Below, in pieces: positions 54,630 through 64,000 of a stretch of DNA of 64,000 nucleotides. The notes under the pieces are model-generated. The model saw nothing but the letters and a program-made list of their open reading frames with translations. It did no database searches and was not told the DNA's origin. Location of the stretch: positions 1 through 64,000 of the forward strand of contig NZ_PUIA01000057.1 of assembly GCF_002967715.1 (NCBI RefSeq), given 5' to 3'. A program made the translations under genes and the position numbers. The first letter of the stretch is position 1, and the number at the start of each line of letters is the position of its first letter. Source of the stretch: Blastopirellula marina. Its GTDB lineage: Bacteria; Planctomycetota; Planctomycetia; Pirellulales; Pirellulaceae.

Positions 54630-55601
54630 TTACGTAGGAACCACGACTTTCAACAGCGTGTTAATGACGTCTGTTCGAGTAACGCCAGCGGCCTCCGCTT
54701 CATAAGTCAAATGAACGCGATGCGCCAGGCAAGCTGGGGCAACCGCACGTATGTTATCGGGGGAGACAAAGTCCTGCCCTTGCAACCACGCATGTGCCCT
54801 GGCAGCAGCATCCAGAGCAATAGTTCCGCGAGGGCTCGCACCGATTCGAATCCATTTGGGCAAATCCCCTTCGTACCGGTCTGGCTCTCGCGTTCCGAGA
54901 ACAAGATCAACAATATACTTCTCTGCTCCCTCTGCCACATGAATCGCATTGACTTCCTTCCGCGCTGAAAAGATCACCTCTTGCGAGATCCTCGCCGTGG
55001 TAGCTTCGTTTTGGCCGGACTTTTCACTTCGCACAAGTCGCAGGATGGCCAGTTCGTTGTCACTCGCAGGATAATTGACGCGTACGTACAACAAGAACCG
55101 ATCCATTTGCGCTTCCGGCAATGGGTACGTCCCCTCTTGCTCGATCGGATTCTGGGTTGCCATCACGAGAAACAAGTCTGGCAGTGGATGCGTTTGCGAT
55201 GCCACGGTTACCTGACGTTCCTCCATGGCTTCCAATAGCGCCGCTTGAACCTTGGCTGGAGCACGGTTGATTTCGTCAGCCAGGACCAGGTTGCCGAAGA
55301 TCGGGCCTTGCTGAAAATCAAATGTACCGTTTTGCTCGCGATAGATCTCGGCACCTGTGACATCGGAAGGCAACAGGTCAGGCGTAAATTGAATGCGACT
55401 AAACTGGCTGTCGATCAATTTTGAGAGAGTCTTTATGGAACGCGTCTTCGCCGTACCAGGCAAACCTTCCATTAACACGTGACCATTGGCCAATAAGGCA
55501 ATCAGCAGTCGCTCAACGACTTCCGTCTGTCCCAGGACAGCTTGATTGAGCGAGTCCGATAGTTGAAGAAAGGATTCACGAGCGTCCATGTATCGCTTCA
55601 T
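54630..55601 (-). CDS. MoxR-family AAA+ ATPase (second copy)
   Basis: A 323-residue MoxR ATPase: Walker A EGLPGTAKT (about 39-47, with Ala instead of Gly in the loop), Walker B LVLADEINRA, ATQNPIEQEGTYPLPEAQMDRF, and the helical C-terminus. It heads the Bat operon. It is only distantly like the MoxR at 9615 and probably belongs to another subfamily, serving the VWA proteins BatA and BatB. Confidence 0.92.
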   Translation of the reverse strand: MKRYMDARESFLQLSDSLNQAVLGQTEVVERLLIALLANGHVLMEGLPGTAKTRSIKTLSKLIDSQFSRIQFTPDLLPSDVTGAEIYREQNGTFDFQQGPIFGNLVLADEINRAPAKVQAALLEAMEERQVTVASQTHPLPDLFLVMATQNPIEQEGTYPLPEAQMDRFLLYVRVNYPASDNELAILRLVRSEKSGQNEATTARISQEVIFSARKEVNAIHVAEGAEKYIVDLVLGTREPDRYEGDLPKWIRIGASPRGTIALDAAARAHAWLQGQDFVSPDNIRAVAPACLAHRVHLTYEAEAAGVTRTDVINTLLKVVVPT

Positions 55602-55760
55602 ATATCGAAAGGTGGAAAGATATCGCCCGGCAAGTCAGATCTGCCGCTGGCACAAGCTCGTTTCGACTCCAATGGAAGATTCAAAGGAGGTCCGTCTCGC
55701 CTATAATCTCTCAGCATATTTGTTTACTGAATGTGCGTAAAGCTCTTGCCTGCCCGATGT

Positions 55761-58700
55761 TCACTGCTCACGACAATACGTGCTGAGCCAAGGTAAAAGC
55801 CCTGTGAGCATTTCCCTCAATCGGCTGGCCTCTTGTTCTGCGGATTCAAAGTCGTTTCTCGTTCCCCTCAGCTCAAGATCTTGGGCAATTGTGCTCGCTT
55901 CCATTTGATGGAAGAAGCGTAGTGCGCTCTTGAGTTTGTGGGCTGAAATCGTCAGCAGATGATCGTCTGCTTGTTGAATAGCCTCGTCGATTCGATCCAT
56001 CCCCTTCGTCATTTCCGGGATATAGGCGTTTACAATCTCGACAAGTGCCTCGCGGTCGTTCTCGAGCCGTTTCAACAGTGTTTCCCAGGGAACGGGAGGC
56101 TCGGCATTTGCTTCATCTTCGTCCGATGCAACCAATGGCCCCCGAACGCAAGCAATGATCCTTTCTCCTCGACTCTTACGAATGGCATTATCGATCGCAG
56201 CAAAAAGCGAATCAGGCGATAATGGTTTAGAGATATATTCATCCATCCCCGCGGAAAGGCACCGTTCGCGATCCATTTTCAACGCGTGGGCAGTCGTGGC
56301 CACAATAGGAATATGGCCGCCGACTTGTTGCTCGTACTGACGAATATGATAGGCGGCCGTCAGGCCGTCCATCTCCGGCATTTGCACGTCCATCAGGACG
56401 ACATCGTATGTGTTTTCCTGAATCGCACGAATTGCCTCGATACCATTTTCCGCAATCGATACATTATGGTTACGTCGCTTTAGTATCGCTGTCGCAACCT
56501 TTTGGTTCGCTCGGCTATCCTCGGCCAAGAGAATCTCCAGCGGCTGGGTATTTGTGTCCGCTTCGGGGTTATCTCCAGTGGAAAGGTCGTCCGGAATTTC
56601 TAGCCCGAGGCCTGCCACCATCGCCTCGAGAAGTTCGGAAGGCTTGACCGGCTTTCGAATTCGCGAAGCGATCTTCAAACCGTGTGTTGGGTCCTTGCTT
56701 CCTATCTTGCTGGCGGAAATCAGAATGACCATCGGTTTCCCATATTTTTCTGGGGCATTCTGGATTATCTCGATAACCTCATATCCGTCCAAATGGGGCA
56801 TTTTCAAATCGACAAGAACCATATCAAACGGTTGTCCCGCCTGAATTGCATTTGCCAATTCCGTTAATGCTGCATGCCCAGAATCCGCCGAAGTAGTTTC
56901 GATTTGATAAGACTGCGTCACTTCCCGCAGCATGAGTAGGTCCGTCTCACTGTCATCAACAATCAGTGCCCTCCTGCCTTGCAGCCCACTAATGGTTTCC
57001 TTCCACGCCGTTGGAATTGGACTAATGCTCGGCTTGAACCGAGCGGTAAAGCGAAACACGCTCCCCTCATTTAGTTTGCTTTCAACTGAAATCTCTCCTC
57101 CAAGGCGATCAACAAGCCGCGAAGAAATCGTCAACCCCAGTCCGGTCCCCCCATAGCGTCGCGTGGTCGAAGTATCTGCTTGTTCGAACACATCAAAGAT
57201 CGTACCTAACTTGCTTTCCGGGATGCCGATGCCTGTATCCCTTACGGCAAACTCCAGCAACACTTCTTCTGCTGCCCTACCCTCTTGTGAAACTCTCGCG
57301 ACACGCAATTCGATCTCACCCTGCTCGGTAAACTTCATGGCGTTTCCCAGCAGATTCAGAAGAACCTGGCCAAGTCTCCGGGAGTCTCCGATCAGCACAC
57401 GCGGAACATTCGGTTCGATCTGGCAAACAAGTTCTACAGGACGGTCTTGCAATTTGGCAGTCACAGCACGCAGCAAATTCGCGATAAACTCACGAGGCTG
57501 AAACTCTTCTTCATCCAATTCGATTTTGCCAGCCTCGATTTTCGAGATATCGAGAATGTCGTTGATAATCTGCAATAAAGTATTTGACGAGTCGGACACC
57601 GTGCTCAGGTAGTCACGTTGATCTTCGGTAAGTTCCGTCCTCAGCACCGAGTCGGTCAGACCGATAATCGCATTCATTGGGGTACGGATTTCATGACTCA
57701 TATTGGCCAGAAACTCGCTCTTTGCCTGGCTGGCCTTCTCTGCCATGAGTTGAGCTTCCTTAGCCCTTTCCTCGCTGGCCTGGACCTCGACCATCATGTT
57801 GTGTGCCAAGGCCATGTTCCTTCCCATAGACCAAATAACACCCACCAAAAGAATCGTAAGAATTGTGCCGCCCACCCCAATCATGGCAGGAGTAACCCGG
57901 TCAATACGGCTTTCGAATTGAACGGAACTCGTAATACCGACAAGCCAGTGTCGTCCACCGGCGACGATCGTCTTCTGCTGGGCAAACACTGGTATCCGAT
58001 GTCCAGCCGTACCAAGCGCTGTCTCATCGATCGTGGAATGACCGTAGGTCGCAAATCCGTCGGCGTTGTCTTCTACATCGTCGATAGCAACCTCAACGTT
58101 ACCTTGCGTGCGATCTCCAATTCCGGCCAATGCTTCATCCAGAATGATTGGGGCGTAAACAAGCCCCTGTAGCTTTTCCTCTCGTTCCTGCGGCGTCTCC
58201 GGTGTTTCCGGCGTATCATAGAACGGCAGCAGATACAAAAAGCCGGTCCTATTCTCTTTGTCCTGCAGCAATTCAATTGGCCCGGTAATGGTAGGTTCAC
58301 CGGTAGCTACGGCTGTCTCGGCGGCAATCCGTCGTACTGCTTCGGAACCGACGTCATACCCCCACGCATCACGATTACGAGCAAGCGGAAAGATAAACTT
58401 GATCACGTATAAATCCGCAGCATCCCCCTCGGTTTTCACCTCGAATTCGGGAGCATTGTCCGCGCGTACTTCCCGAATATACGTATCGAGGTTTTCACGT
58501 TTCACGTGATCGATAAGCCCAAGCCCAATGGCTCCGGGAAACTCATCGGCAAGATCGTGCGATTGGGCCATTGCCGCAAACTCGTCCCGGGTCACTTGCT
58601 TGCTGGCCATGTACAGTCCCCGCAAGCCTCGCAAGCCGAACACTACGCGATTGATACTTCGTTCGATATCCTCGACGACCAGGTCCGTGAAGTAGGCAAA

Positions 58701-59522
58701 ACGTGCCTGGTTTGCTTCACGGATCGTTCCCTGGGCATCGACCACGAGATTGGAGGTGACAAATAGTCCCAGTGACAATGCCCCAATGACGACCGCCGTA
58801 AGTGCGCGAACACGGAACAATTCGGATCGCACCATATCCCGATCGGAAGAAGTCGAAATAATTGACATCGCTTGCCAAACTAGCAAATAGCCAGCAGCAA
58901 TAAACGTCAACAACACGGCGGTATGGATCGCTGTTGTCGAAAAAATACTAGTCGCGCGAACATTGGTTCGCAGCAGAAAAAGACAGACACTAGAAGCGCC
59001 CAAGAGCCCGGCCAGCGAAGCGAGAGTTTTCTTCACCCAAGATGGTGTGAGACCAGAGATCAATTGGCTAGACGACAACAGGAACAAGCCAACCGCTGTC
59101 CCCGTTGACATGAGTCCTGGGGTTCTACCGTGACTTAGCGATCGCAAGTCATTATCCGTTAACGTGTCGATTCCCAAACTCAGTCCCGATGCAATTTCGA
59201 GCAGACTGACAATAGCCAGGGCAAATACACCACCAGCCAATATTAACGAAGTCCAGCCTCGGCGATCCTCCTGAGCACCGGTCTGAGACCGCAGCAAGCC
59301 GACACCAGCCAAGATGGCTAAACCGAGGGCCGTATTAAACTTCATAGTCGGTAGCCCCTCGATGAGTGATCGAAGCGAGTTCCAACCAGCCGGCCAGGCA
59401 ATCATGACCACCACGGCAGTTCCCAAAGCCAGGCACAGAAGCGTTCGTGCGGCAATAAGTGACCAGGCCGCGGAGATAAGTCTCGACCGATGAGAAGGGG
59501 CTGAAGGTAACAAATTGGTCAT
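55761..59522 (-). CDS. Hybrid histidine kinase with membrane N-terminus, CHASE, two receivers and HPt
   Basis: A 1253-residue sensor. Order: about seven membrane segments (1-220), a further segment near 240-258, a CHASE-type ligand domain (about 260-510, with LRGLRGLYMAS and GLGLIDHV), a membrane segment (545-566), the HisKA domain with SHEIRTPMN (His610), the ATPase with NAMKFTEQG and DTGIGIPE, a first receiver (VLVDLKMPHLDG), a second receiver (VLMDVQMPEMDG) and a C-terminal HPt (SAHKLKSA, His1195). All phosphorelay residues seem present. No cognate regulator gene lies near, so it must pass phosphate elsewhere. Confidence 0.93.
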   Translation of the reverse strand: MTNLLPSAPSHRSRLISAAWSLIAARTLLCLALGTAVVVMIAWPAGWNSLRSLIEGLPTMKFNTALGLAILAGVGLLRSQTGAQEDRRGWTSLILAGGVFALAIVSLLEIASGLSLGIDTLTDNDLRSLSHGRTPGLMSTGTAVGLFLLSSSQLISGLTPSWVKKTLASLAGLLGASSVCLFLLRTNVRATSIFSTTAIHTAVLLTFIAAGYLLVWQAMSIISTSSDRDMVRSELFRVRALTAVVIGALSLGLFVTSNLVVDAQGTIREANQARFAYFTDLVVEDIERSINRVVFGLRGLRGLYMASKQVTRDEFAAMAQSHDLADEFPGAIGLGLIDHVKRENLDTYIREVRADNAPEFEVKTEGDAADLYVIKFIFPLARNRDAWGYDVGSEAVRRIAAETAVATGEPTITGPIELLQDKENRTGFLYLLPFYDTPETPETPQEREEKLQGLVYAPIILDEALAGIGDRTQGNVEVAIDDVEDNADGFATYGHSTIDETALGTAGHRIPVFAQQKTIVAGGRHWLVGITSSVQFESRIDRVTPAMIGVGGTILTILLVGVIWSMGRNMALAHNMMVEVQASEERAKEAQLMAEKASQAKSEFLANMSHEIRTPMNAIIGLTDSVLRTELTEDQRDYLSTVSDSSNTLLQIINDILDISKIEAGKIELDEEEFQPREFIANLLRAVTAKLQDRPVELVCQIEPNVPRVLIGDSRRLGQVLLNLLGNAMKFTEQGEIELRVARVSQEGRAAEEVLLEFAVRDTGIGIPESKLGTIFDVFEQADTSTTRRYGGTGLGLTISSRLVDRLGGEISVESKLNEGSVFRFTARFKPSISPIPTAWKETISGLQGRRALIVDDSETDLLMLREVTQSYQIETTSADSGHAALTELANAIQAGQPFDMVLVDLKMPHLDGYEVIEIIQNAPEKYGKPMVILISASKIGSKDPTHGLKIASRIRKPVKPSELLEAMVAGLGLEIPDDLSTGDNPEADTNTQPLEILLAEDSRANQKVATAILKRRNHNVSIAENGIEAIRAIQENTYDVVLMDVQMPEMDGLTAAYHIRQYEQQVGGHIPIVATTAHALKMDRERCLSAGMDEYISKPLSPDSLFAAIDNAIRKSRGERIIACVRGPLVASDEDEANAEPPVPWETLLKRLENDREALVEIVNAYIPEMTKGMDRIDEAIQQADDHLLTISAHKLKSALRFFHQMEASTIAQDLELRGTRNDFESAEQEASRLREMLTGLLPWLSTYCREQ

Positions 59523-59702
59523 ATGGTGCGTTTCGGCCTACCCATGGCAGATCTTATCGATTCCAACATGCTCTCATGATGGGCAGGAGTCCGATAGAAG
59601 TTCTCTGGCGATGATAAGAAAACACCTCACCCTAATGCGGAACACACCTAGGATACTCAAATTAAGGTCTCAAGTCTTGCTGAATTTACTCTTGGCATCT
59701 TA

Positions 59703-61337
59703 CTACCACTTCTTCCGAGGCTCGACAGGCTTTTCCAAATCAAACTCCTGGGGAATCGGTTCTCCAGCGGCCCAATAGATGCCATTGAGAAGGAGCCGTT
59801 GAAACATCGGTTTGTCAAAATCAGTCTTGTGGCCTAACGAGGTAAAAAACGATTTCCCCCTGTCGGCACGGTCAAATGTCCAGGCGACCGGCTCCTGGGG
59901 TTGGCCTTCCACAGCGCCTGTCAACAATAGCGATGCTGAGTTCGCGATCGGCGACGTCTTATACAGCGACCCATATTGAGTATAGCGATCGCGGGAAATA
60001 CCTTGCAGGATCGGATGCGAAGAAGAGTCCGTTACGACATCGATGTGCGAAGCGATCTTACTGGGGTAGTGACCATGGTAATTGCCCCCAAACACTTCAG
60101 GGTCAAACGCTTCCCAAGTTTCAGTTCCCTCAGGCGGCTCCTTCCCATGAAGACTAAACGCATGGCATGCTGTCCGGATTCCAATCACGGGCTTACCGGC
60201 AACGATATATTTTCGCAGAGCTTCCATCTGTTTTAAGGGCAACGCTCGTCGGCGCACACTAAGTACCAACACATCGGCATCCTCCAGGGCAGTATCGAAA
60301 CCAGGGATGTTGTCGCGATTGGTATCATTGGCAAAGCAGTAGCTCACGCGGAAATCTTTGCCAAGGTAAGCGTTGGCGAACTCAGGTAGCGTGCGATTGG
60401 TCTCATATTCTGCCTCTGCCATAGCGATCACGACATGTGGACGAACATCTCCCTTAAAGACAAAGGGCTTGCCACCAATCAGTTGATCGCTCGTTACGGT
60501 AGGCGCGACAAACTTCTCGATGTGGGAAATGATAAGGTCAGTACCAGTAAAATGACTAACAAACGGCCAGGCCTCAGGGTTGTACATGGTGTCGGTCATG
60601 TCTCGCATCAGCACAACGTTCTTGCCGTTTTTTGCTAGTTGCCGCAAACCGAATGGCCTTCCCAGCACACACATGTTCGTATGCACGCCCGTCAGAATGA
60701 CGTTGTCGATCCCTTTCGCACTCAGGATATTCCAGACTTCGTCCCCCTTATCGCTGATGTAGTCCTTTTCAGCATCAATCGTCAGCAGGTCGGTCTGCTT
60801 CGACCAGGGAGCTTTCGGGTTAAGTCCGCGGTTCATGAGTTCTTCGGCCCAATTTACATGTTGCTCAGGCTCGTCGTCTTCACCACCGTCGGACTGATCC
60901 ACCGGGTAAACGCCCTTCTCTTCCGAAGGTATCTGGTAGCACCACTTGGTAATTTCTTCTGGCAGAGTTGGAGCAGGCGCAATCAGTTGAGCCCTTCTGC
61001 GCGCCGGATGCTGAGCATAGTGTTCCATACAGCCACTGGGGGCGTGAATGATGGTCACGCCCTGTTCGCGAGCCTTGGAAAGTACGTGATCAAGACGGGG
61101 CGCAAACTCTTGGACACGCAGGACCGCATTCTGACAATGATGAAGGTCCCACACATCGCAGACGATGATTGCCGTTTCCGATGGCTTCCAGGATTCCTGC
61201 CGAGTCAGCCGATGGTATCGACCACTATCTGGGCTGGTTTCCTGTTGATATCGAAGCGTCATCTCTAAATCGCCGGCTACGCAGGGCATGGTGAAAACCA
61301 AGGCAAGCAGGCACGAGACAAGTTGCGGCTGGTACAT
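59703..61337 (-). CDS. Isochorismatase-like and ThuA-like fusion protein
   Basis: A 544-residue exported protein (signal peptide MYQPQLVSCLLALVFTMPCVAG). The N-terminal half is a cysteine hydrolase: CDVWDLHHC holds the Asp and VHTNMCVLGRPFG the nucleophilic Cys of the isochorismatase superfamily. The C-terminal half (about 310-530) is ThuA-like: DVLVLSVRRRALPLKQMEALRKY, CHAFSLHGKE and FGGNYHGHYPS. The pairing in one chain is uncommon in my knowledge. I start at ATG 61337, behind GAGAAG; the frame opens at 61421. Substrate unknown. Confidence 0.83.
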   Translation of the reverse strand: MYQPQLVSCLLALVFTMPCVAGDLEMTLRYQQETSPDSGRYHRLTRQESWKPSETAIIVCDVWDLHHCQNAVLRVQEFAPRLDHVLSKAREQGVTIIHAPSGCMEHYAQHPARRRAQLIAPAPTLPEEITKWCYQIPSEEKGVYPVDQSDGGEDDEPEQHVNWAEELMNRGLNPKAPWSKQTDLLTIDAEKDYISDKGDEVWNILSAKGIDNVILTGVHTNMCVLGRPFGLRQLAKNGKNVVLMRDMTDTMYNPEAWPFVSHFTGTDLIISHIEKFVAPTVTSDQLIGGKPFVFKGDVRPHVVIAMAEAEYETNRTLPEFANAYLGKDFRVSYCFANDTNRDNIPGFDTALEDADVLVLSVRRRALPLKQMEALRKYIVAGKPVIGIRTACHAFSLHGKEPPEGTETWEAFDPEVFGGNYHGHYPSKIASHIDVVTDSSSHPILQGISRDRYTQYGSLYKTSPIANSASLLLTGAVEGQPQEPVAWTFDRADRGKSFFTSLGHKTDFDKPMFQRLLLNGIYWAAGEPIPQEFDLEKPVEPRKKW

Positions 61338-61448
61338 GATCAAACTTCTCATGTAGGTAGGTGGCGGGAAGTCGACGGCTAGTAACCGCAGAATAACGGT
61401 CATTCGACCGAACCACAACAAAATCGCGTTTAGCCCCCAAAATTCAAC

Positions 61449-63314
61449 CTAGTCGAGTCTCAATTTCGAAAGACCTTGCGATCGCGGAATCGGTTTGGAA
61501 GTCGGCATGGGGGAGACCGGTGTGGGCACGGAAAAACTACGCGGTGGCGTCGAAGATCGAGGTGGTCGCGGCATTTGAGGGGGCGGATTGTTTTGCGGAA
61601 GGGGATTATTCGCGACTTGATTCGGCGGAGCTTGCACCTGCGGCATCTCGGGAGCCGCCGCCAGGGCTTCTTTTCGAGATACATCCGTACTGAAGCAGGT
61701 AAAGGTAATCGGAATACGGACAGTGGTTTGGTTCGATGTCACTTCCGCATTCCCCTGGTAGTGAATCGAGTCAATTCGTCCTAATCGCTTGTTGAACTGA
61801 ATGGTAGACTTGCCGGACATCTGAAATGCCGGGATCTGGTCTTCCTTGTGAATCGACTTGACGTTGACGGTCTTTTCAATTTCGACGAGAGATCCCTTTT
61901 CACTTACTATCTTGTAGTCGGAAGTCTCCAACACGGGCTGCGAAAACAACTCGCGGAGCGTCAGTCGAGGGCGGCCTGATTTCGAGTCGAAGTCAGACTT
62001 GGCATTCAGCCTGGTACCGAATGTGGGCAAGGCTTTAAAATCGACCATCAGCCCCACAAGCCGATCCTTGGGAACGAATAGCAATTTCTGACTTTGCCAC
62101 GTGTCGCAGTCTTCTCGCGGAAATGCTTCCAGCCCCATGGTTCCCAGAGGGCCTAACAGACAAGGCAAGCCGAACTTGCCGTCATAGTAATCCACCTCAC
62201 CAAACGCGTTGACCAACACCTTGCCGGACTCTTGCAAGGCAGTGCTTCCGAGCTTGGGAACGATCGTGTTTCTTGGATCTGGCTGGGGCAAGTAATTAGC
62301 ATCGAAGCTAATTATACGCTGTTGGGGAATTCCAGTGCCGTCGTCGCCAGACACTACCTTCAATAGCGCAACCGCCGGAGCAACCTTTTTGGCCAGGTCC
62401 GGCCCGCGGAGGAAGTCGTCAGACTCAGGTGGAATACGATACTTTAGCTTATTCCTCTCGAGCAGTCGGCGAACGTCATTCGCGGTAACAGCCAGGCCAA
62501 CATTGGAAATCCCATCTCCCGACAAAAGCGCCTTCGCAACACCGGCGACGTGTCCCTTCTCGGTAACAACAGGGCCACCACTGTTTCCGGGGTTCACAAC
62601 CGCATCGAGCTGAAAGCTTTGACTTCCATCGGTTGGACCAATACCCGAGACCGTACCTCGGCTGATCTTCAGGCTCTCGCCGAGAACTGTCGAAAGAGGA
62701 TAGCCTACCACTCGAACTTCTTCGGCCAACTCAATCTTACTAGAGTCCATTATCGGCAAAGGCGTCAGATTGTCGGCGTCAATCCGCAGCAATGCGAGAT
62801 CGTTAGAGAAGTCGAAATCGATCACTTTGGCCGGGTACTGCTTGTTATCGAGATGCACCATGACCGACTTCGAACCTTCCACCACGTGGGCACACGTTAT
62901 CAGGAAACCATCAGGGCGAACGACAAACGCGGTGCCGCTCCCTTCAACACTCTTTTCCTTCTGGTCAGGGGTAAGAGTTGACGGCTTCAGCGAGGTAATA
63001 TTCTGAACGATATTACCGGCAAAGCCAAAAAACGTGCCTTGTATGTTCGATTGATAGTGGAACTCATATCCGATGGCCTTTCCAGTATCCAAATTGTATT
63101 GCAACTGGGTCTTCGGAGTCGAATACTCACGCTGCTTGGCATAGCTGGGGGCGGTTCCAAATTCGGAACTCTCAACTGTTGCGGGCGTCTGTGCAGGATC
63201 TTGTGCATCAACCTTGTTCGAGTTGTTGGCGATCAGCGTCAAAGCAATACCGAAAGGAGCCAACCAGGCGATGCAGATTCGTAGCCGTGTGCGGAAATTG
63301 ATTTGGTCGATCAT
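61449..63314 (-). CDS. Trypsin-like (S1C/Deg-type) serine protease
   Basis: A 621-residue protein with one N-terminal membrane or signal segment, then a chymotrypsin-fold protease: TCAHVV (His), SNDLALLRID (Asp) and NPGNSGGPV (Ser) are intact. No PDZ domain is evident after it; instead there is a region of about 280 residues without recognised domain, then a Pro-rich tail (PQMPRPPRSSTPPRSF). It is probably exported and could act in protein quality control. The gene is separate from its neighbours. Confidence 0.85.
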   Translation of the reverse strand: MIDQINFRTRLRICIAWLAPFGIALTLIANNSNKVDAQDPAQTPATVESSEFGTAPSYAKQREYSTPKTQLQYNLDTGKAIGYEFHYQSNIQGTFFGFAGNIVQNITSLKPSTLTPDQKEKSVEGSGTAFVVRPDGFLITCAHVVEGSKSVMVHLDNKQYPAKVIDFDFSNDLALLRIDADNLTPLPIMDSSKIELAEEVRVVGYPLSTVLGESLKISRGTVSGIGPTDGSQSFQLDAVVNPGNSGGPVVTEKGHVAGVAKALLSGDGISNVGLAVTANDVRRLLERNKLKYRIPPESDDFLRGPDLAKKVAPAVALLKVVSGDDGTGIPQQRIISFDANYLPQPDPRNTIVPKLGSTALQESGKVLVNAFGEVDYYDGKFGLPCLLGPLGTMGLEAFPREDCDTWQSQKLLFVPKDRLVGLMVDFKALPTFGTRLNAKSDFDSKSGRPRLTLRELFSQPVLETSDYKIVSEKGSLVEIEKTVNVKSIHKEDQIPAFQMSGKSTIQFNKRLGRIDSIHYQGNAEVTSNQTTVRIPITFTCFSTDVSRKEALAAAPEMPQVQAPPNQVANNPLPQNNPPPQMPRPPRSSTPPRSFSVPTPVSPMPTSKPIPRSQGLSKLRLD

Positions 63315-63381
63315 GTGTTGCCGTTGACCCGTTCGAGTAAACCAAGCGATAAGAAACAGGATCCGTAGAATCAGTTACGAA

Positions 63382-64000
63382 TTACTTACGTGACGTTGAA
63401 TATCGAAAGACTTGTAGATCTTGCCCAGCCGAACTTCCAATGGCCGCGACATGTTGGTTATCTGGTGAACACGCCAGCGTTTGGACGTAACCGTGCGAGC
63501 CCGTATCGAAGACATTGATGCGGTTCTGCTTTCGCAGATCCCACACGTTTACCTTTGCTCTGGCTCCGGAAAGAATCTTCTGTGCGTCGGGAGCAAACTG
63601 GATCGTCCATTGAATCTCTCGGTCTTGTAGCAGAAAGCCCTTACCCGACTTCGTATCCCACACATGGATCGCGTAGAGATTACTGACGGCAACCTTACGA
63701 CCATCGGGCGAAATTGCGACGTCATGTGCAGAAGTGCTGACTAAATCCATCGCCTGAATCGCTTCCCCTTCTTCCAGGTCGAACAGCACTAGCTGCGCCC
63801 CATCGGAACCGAGAGCCTGCTTTCCGCTGCGTGTGATAAAACTGGCTCGTACCGCTCCGTCGAATACAGGAAACGAATGAATCTCTTCCCCAGTTTCCAA
63901 CTCCCAGTACTTGAGCGTTTTGTCACTTCCGCCGGACACGACCTTCTTTCCATCCTGGGATACCGAGATGGTTTTGATCTCGCCGTTGTGCCCTACAAAC
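63382..64000 (-). CDS. WD40-repeat protein, C-terminal part (runs off the window)
   Basis: The visible 206 codons encode the last WD40 repeats (GGSDKTLKYWELETGE, LYAIHVWDTKSGK, AKVNVWDLRKQN) and a tail ending FRYSTSRK. The frame stays open to the right edge, where VGHNGEIKTISVSQDGKKVVSGG continues the pattern, so the gene start lies beyond the window. Planctomycetes often fuse such propellers to kinase or haem domains; that part cannot be seen. Confidence 0.85.
   Translation of the reverse strand, partial: FVGHNGEIKTISVSQDGKKVVSGGSDKTLKYWELETGEEIHSFPVFDGAVRASFITRSGKQALGSDGAQLVLFDLEEGEAIQAMDLVSTSAHDVAISPDGRKVAVSNLYAIHVWDTKSGKGFLLQDREIQWTIQFAPDAQKILSGARAKVNVWDLRKQNRINVFDTGSHGYVQTLACSPDNQHVAAIGSSAGQDLQVFRYSTSRK

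Noticed and set aside
1-64000. CRISPR array, rRNA or tRNA genes
   Set aside because: No spaced direct repeats and no clear rRNA or tRNA sequence were seen by eye; a dedicated tRNA scan would be needed to exclude a single tRNA.

Overview
The window looks like a chromosomal segment of a planctomycete, most likely a Pirellulaceae-type organism (inference). The evidence is the set of families typical of that phylum: a DUF1549/DUF1553 protein with an odd C-x4-CH haem site, a DUF1501 protein, a DUF1559 prepilin-like protein, WD40 proteins carrying a cytochrome-c-like domain, and many membrane and secreted proteins of the planctomycete style. No rRNA, tRNA or CRISPR array was recognised.

Layout. 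(1) 1-1365: the right end of an IS3-family element that has truncated a serine recombinase gene, followed by a 397-base gap with two perfect palindromes and a long perfect hairpin. (2) 1366-14135, minus strand: nine tightly packed or overlapping genes, transcribed DUF58 > transglutaminase-like > MoxR ATPase > ArsP-like permease > three SPFH (HflK/HflC-like) proteins > P1B-type metal ATPase > NicO/RcnA-like exporter. This is the most unusual part of the window. It joins a MoxR/DUF58/transglutaminase module, a set of SPFH scaffolds and three membrane transporters. Several signature residues are changed (CPG for CPC, CALG for CSCG, Cys to Asp in the transglutaminase-like site). (3) 14434-20942: a probable zinc or other metal homeostasis region with a COG0523 GTPase operon, paralogous His-rich secreted proteins at both ends, a His-rich coiled-coil protein, and repeated TGCAA-N5-TTGCA palindromes that look like operators. 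A DUF1559 protein and a small lipoprotein sit inside it.

(4) 21346-34294, plus strand: a complete Tad/Flp pilus locus (pilin, prepilin peptidase, TadE, CpaB with duplicated SAF units, TadG, CpaE, CpaF, TadB, TadC, a DUF192 protein, secretin, a lipoprotein and a TPR lipoprotein). A terminator-like hairpin behind the pilin gene could set its expression apart. (5) 34363-40271: a LysR-type regulator divergent from an aminotransferase, M20 hydrolase, MFS transporter and amidohydrolase operon, probably catabolic, substrate unknown. (6) 40516-49170: a DUF1549/DUF1553, PPC-domain and DUF1501 operon, convergent with a large WD40/cytochrome-c protein. (7) 49414-55601, minus strand: a full Bat-type operon (MoxR, DUF58, DUF4381, BatA, BatB, TPR, BatD), the second MoxR system in the window. 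(8) 55761-64000, minus strand: a hybrid histidine kinase with CHASE, two receivers and HPt; an isochorismatase-ThuA fusion; a trypsin-like protease; and the C-terminal part of a WD40 protein running off the window.
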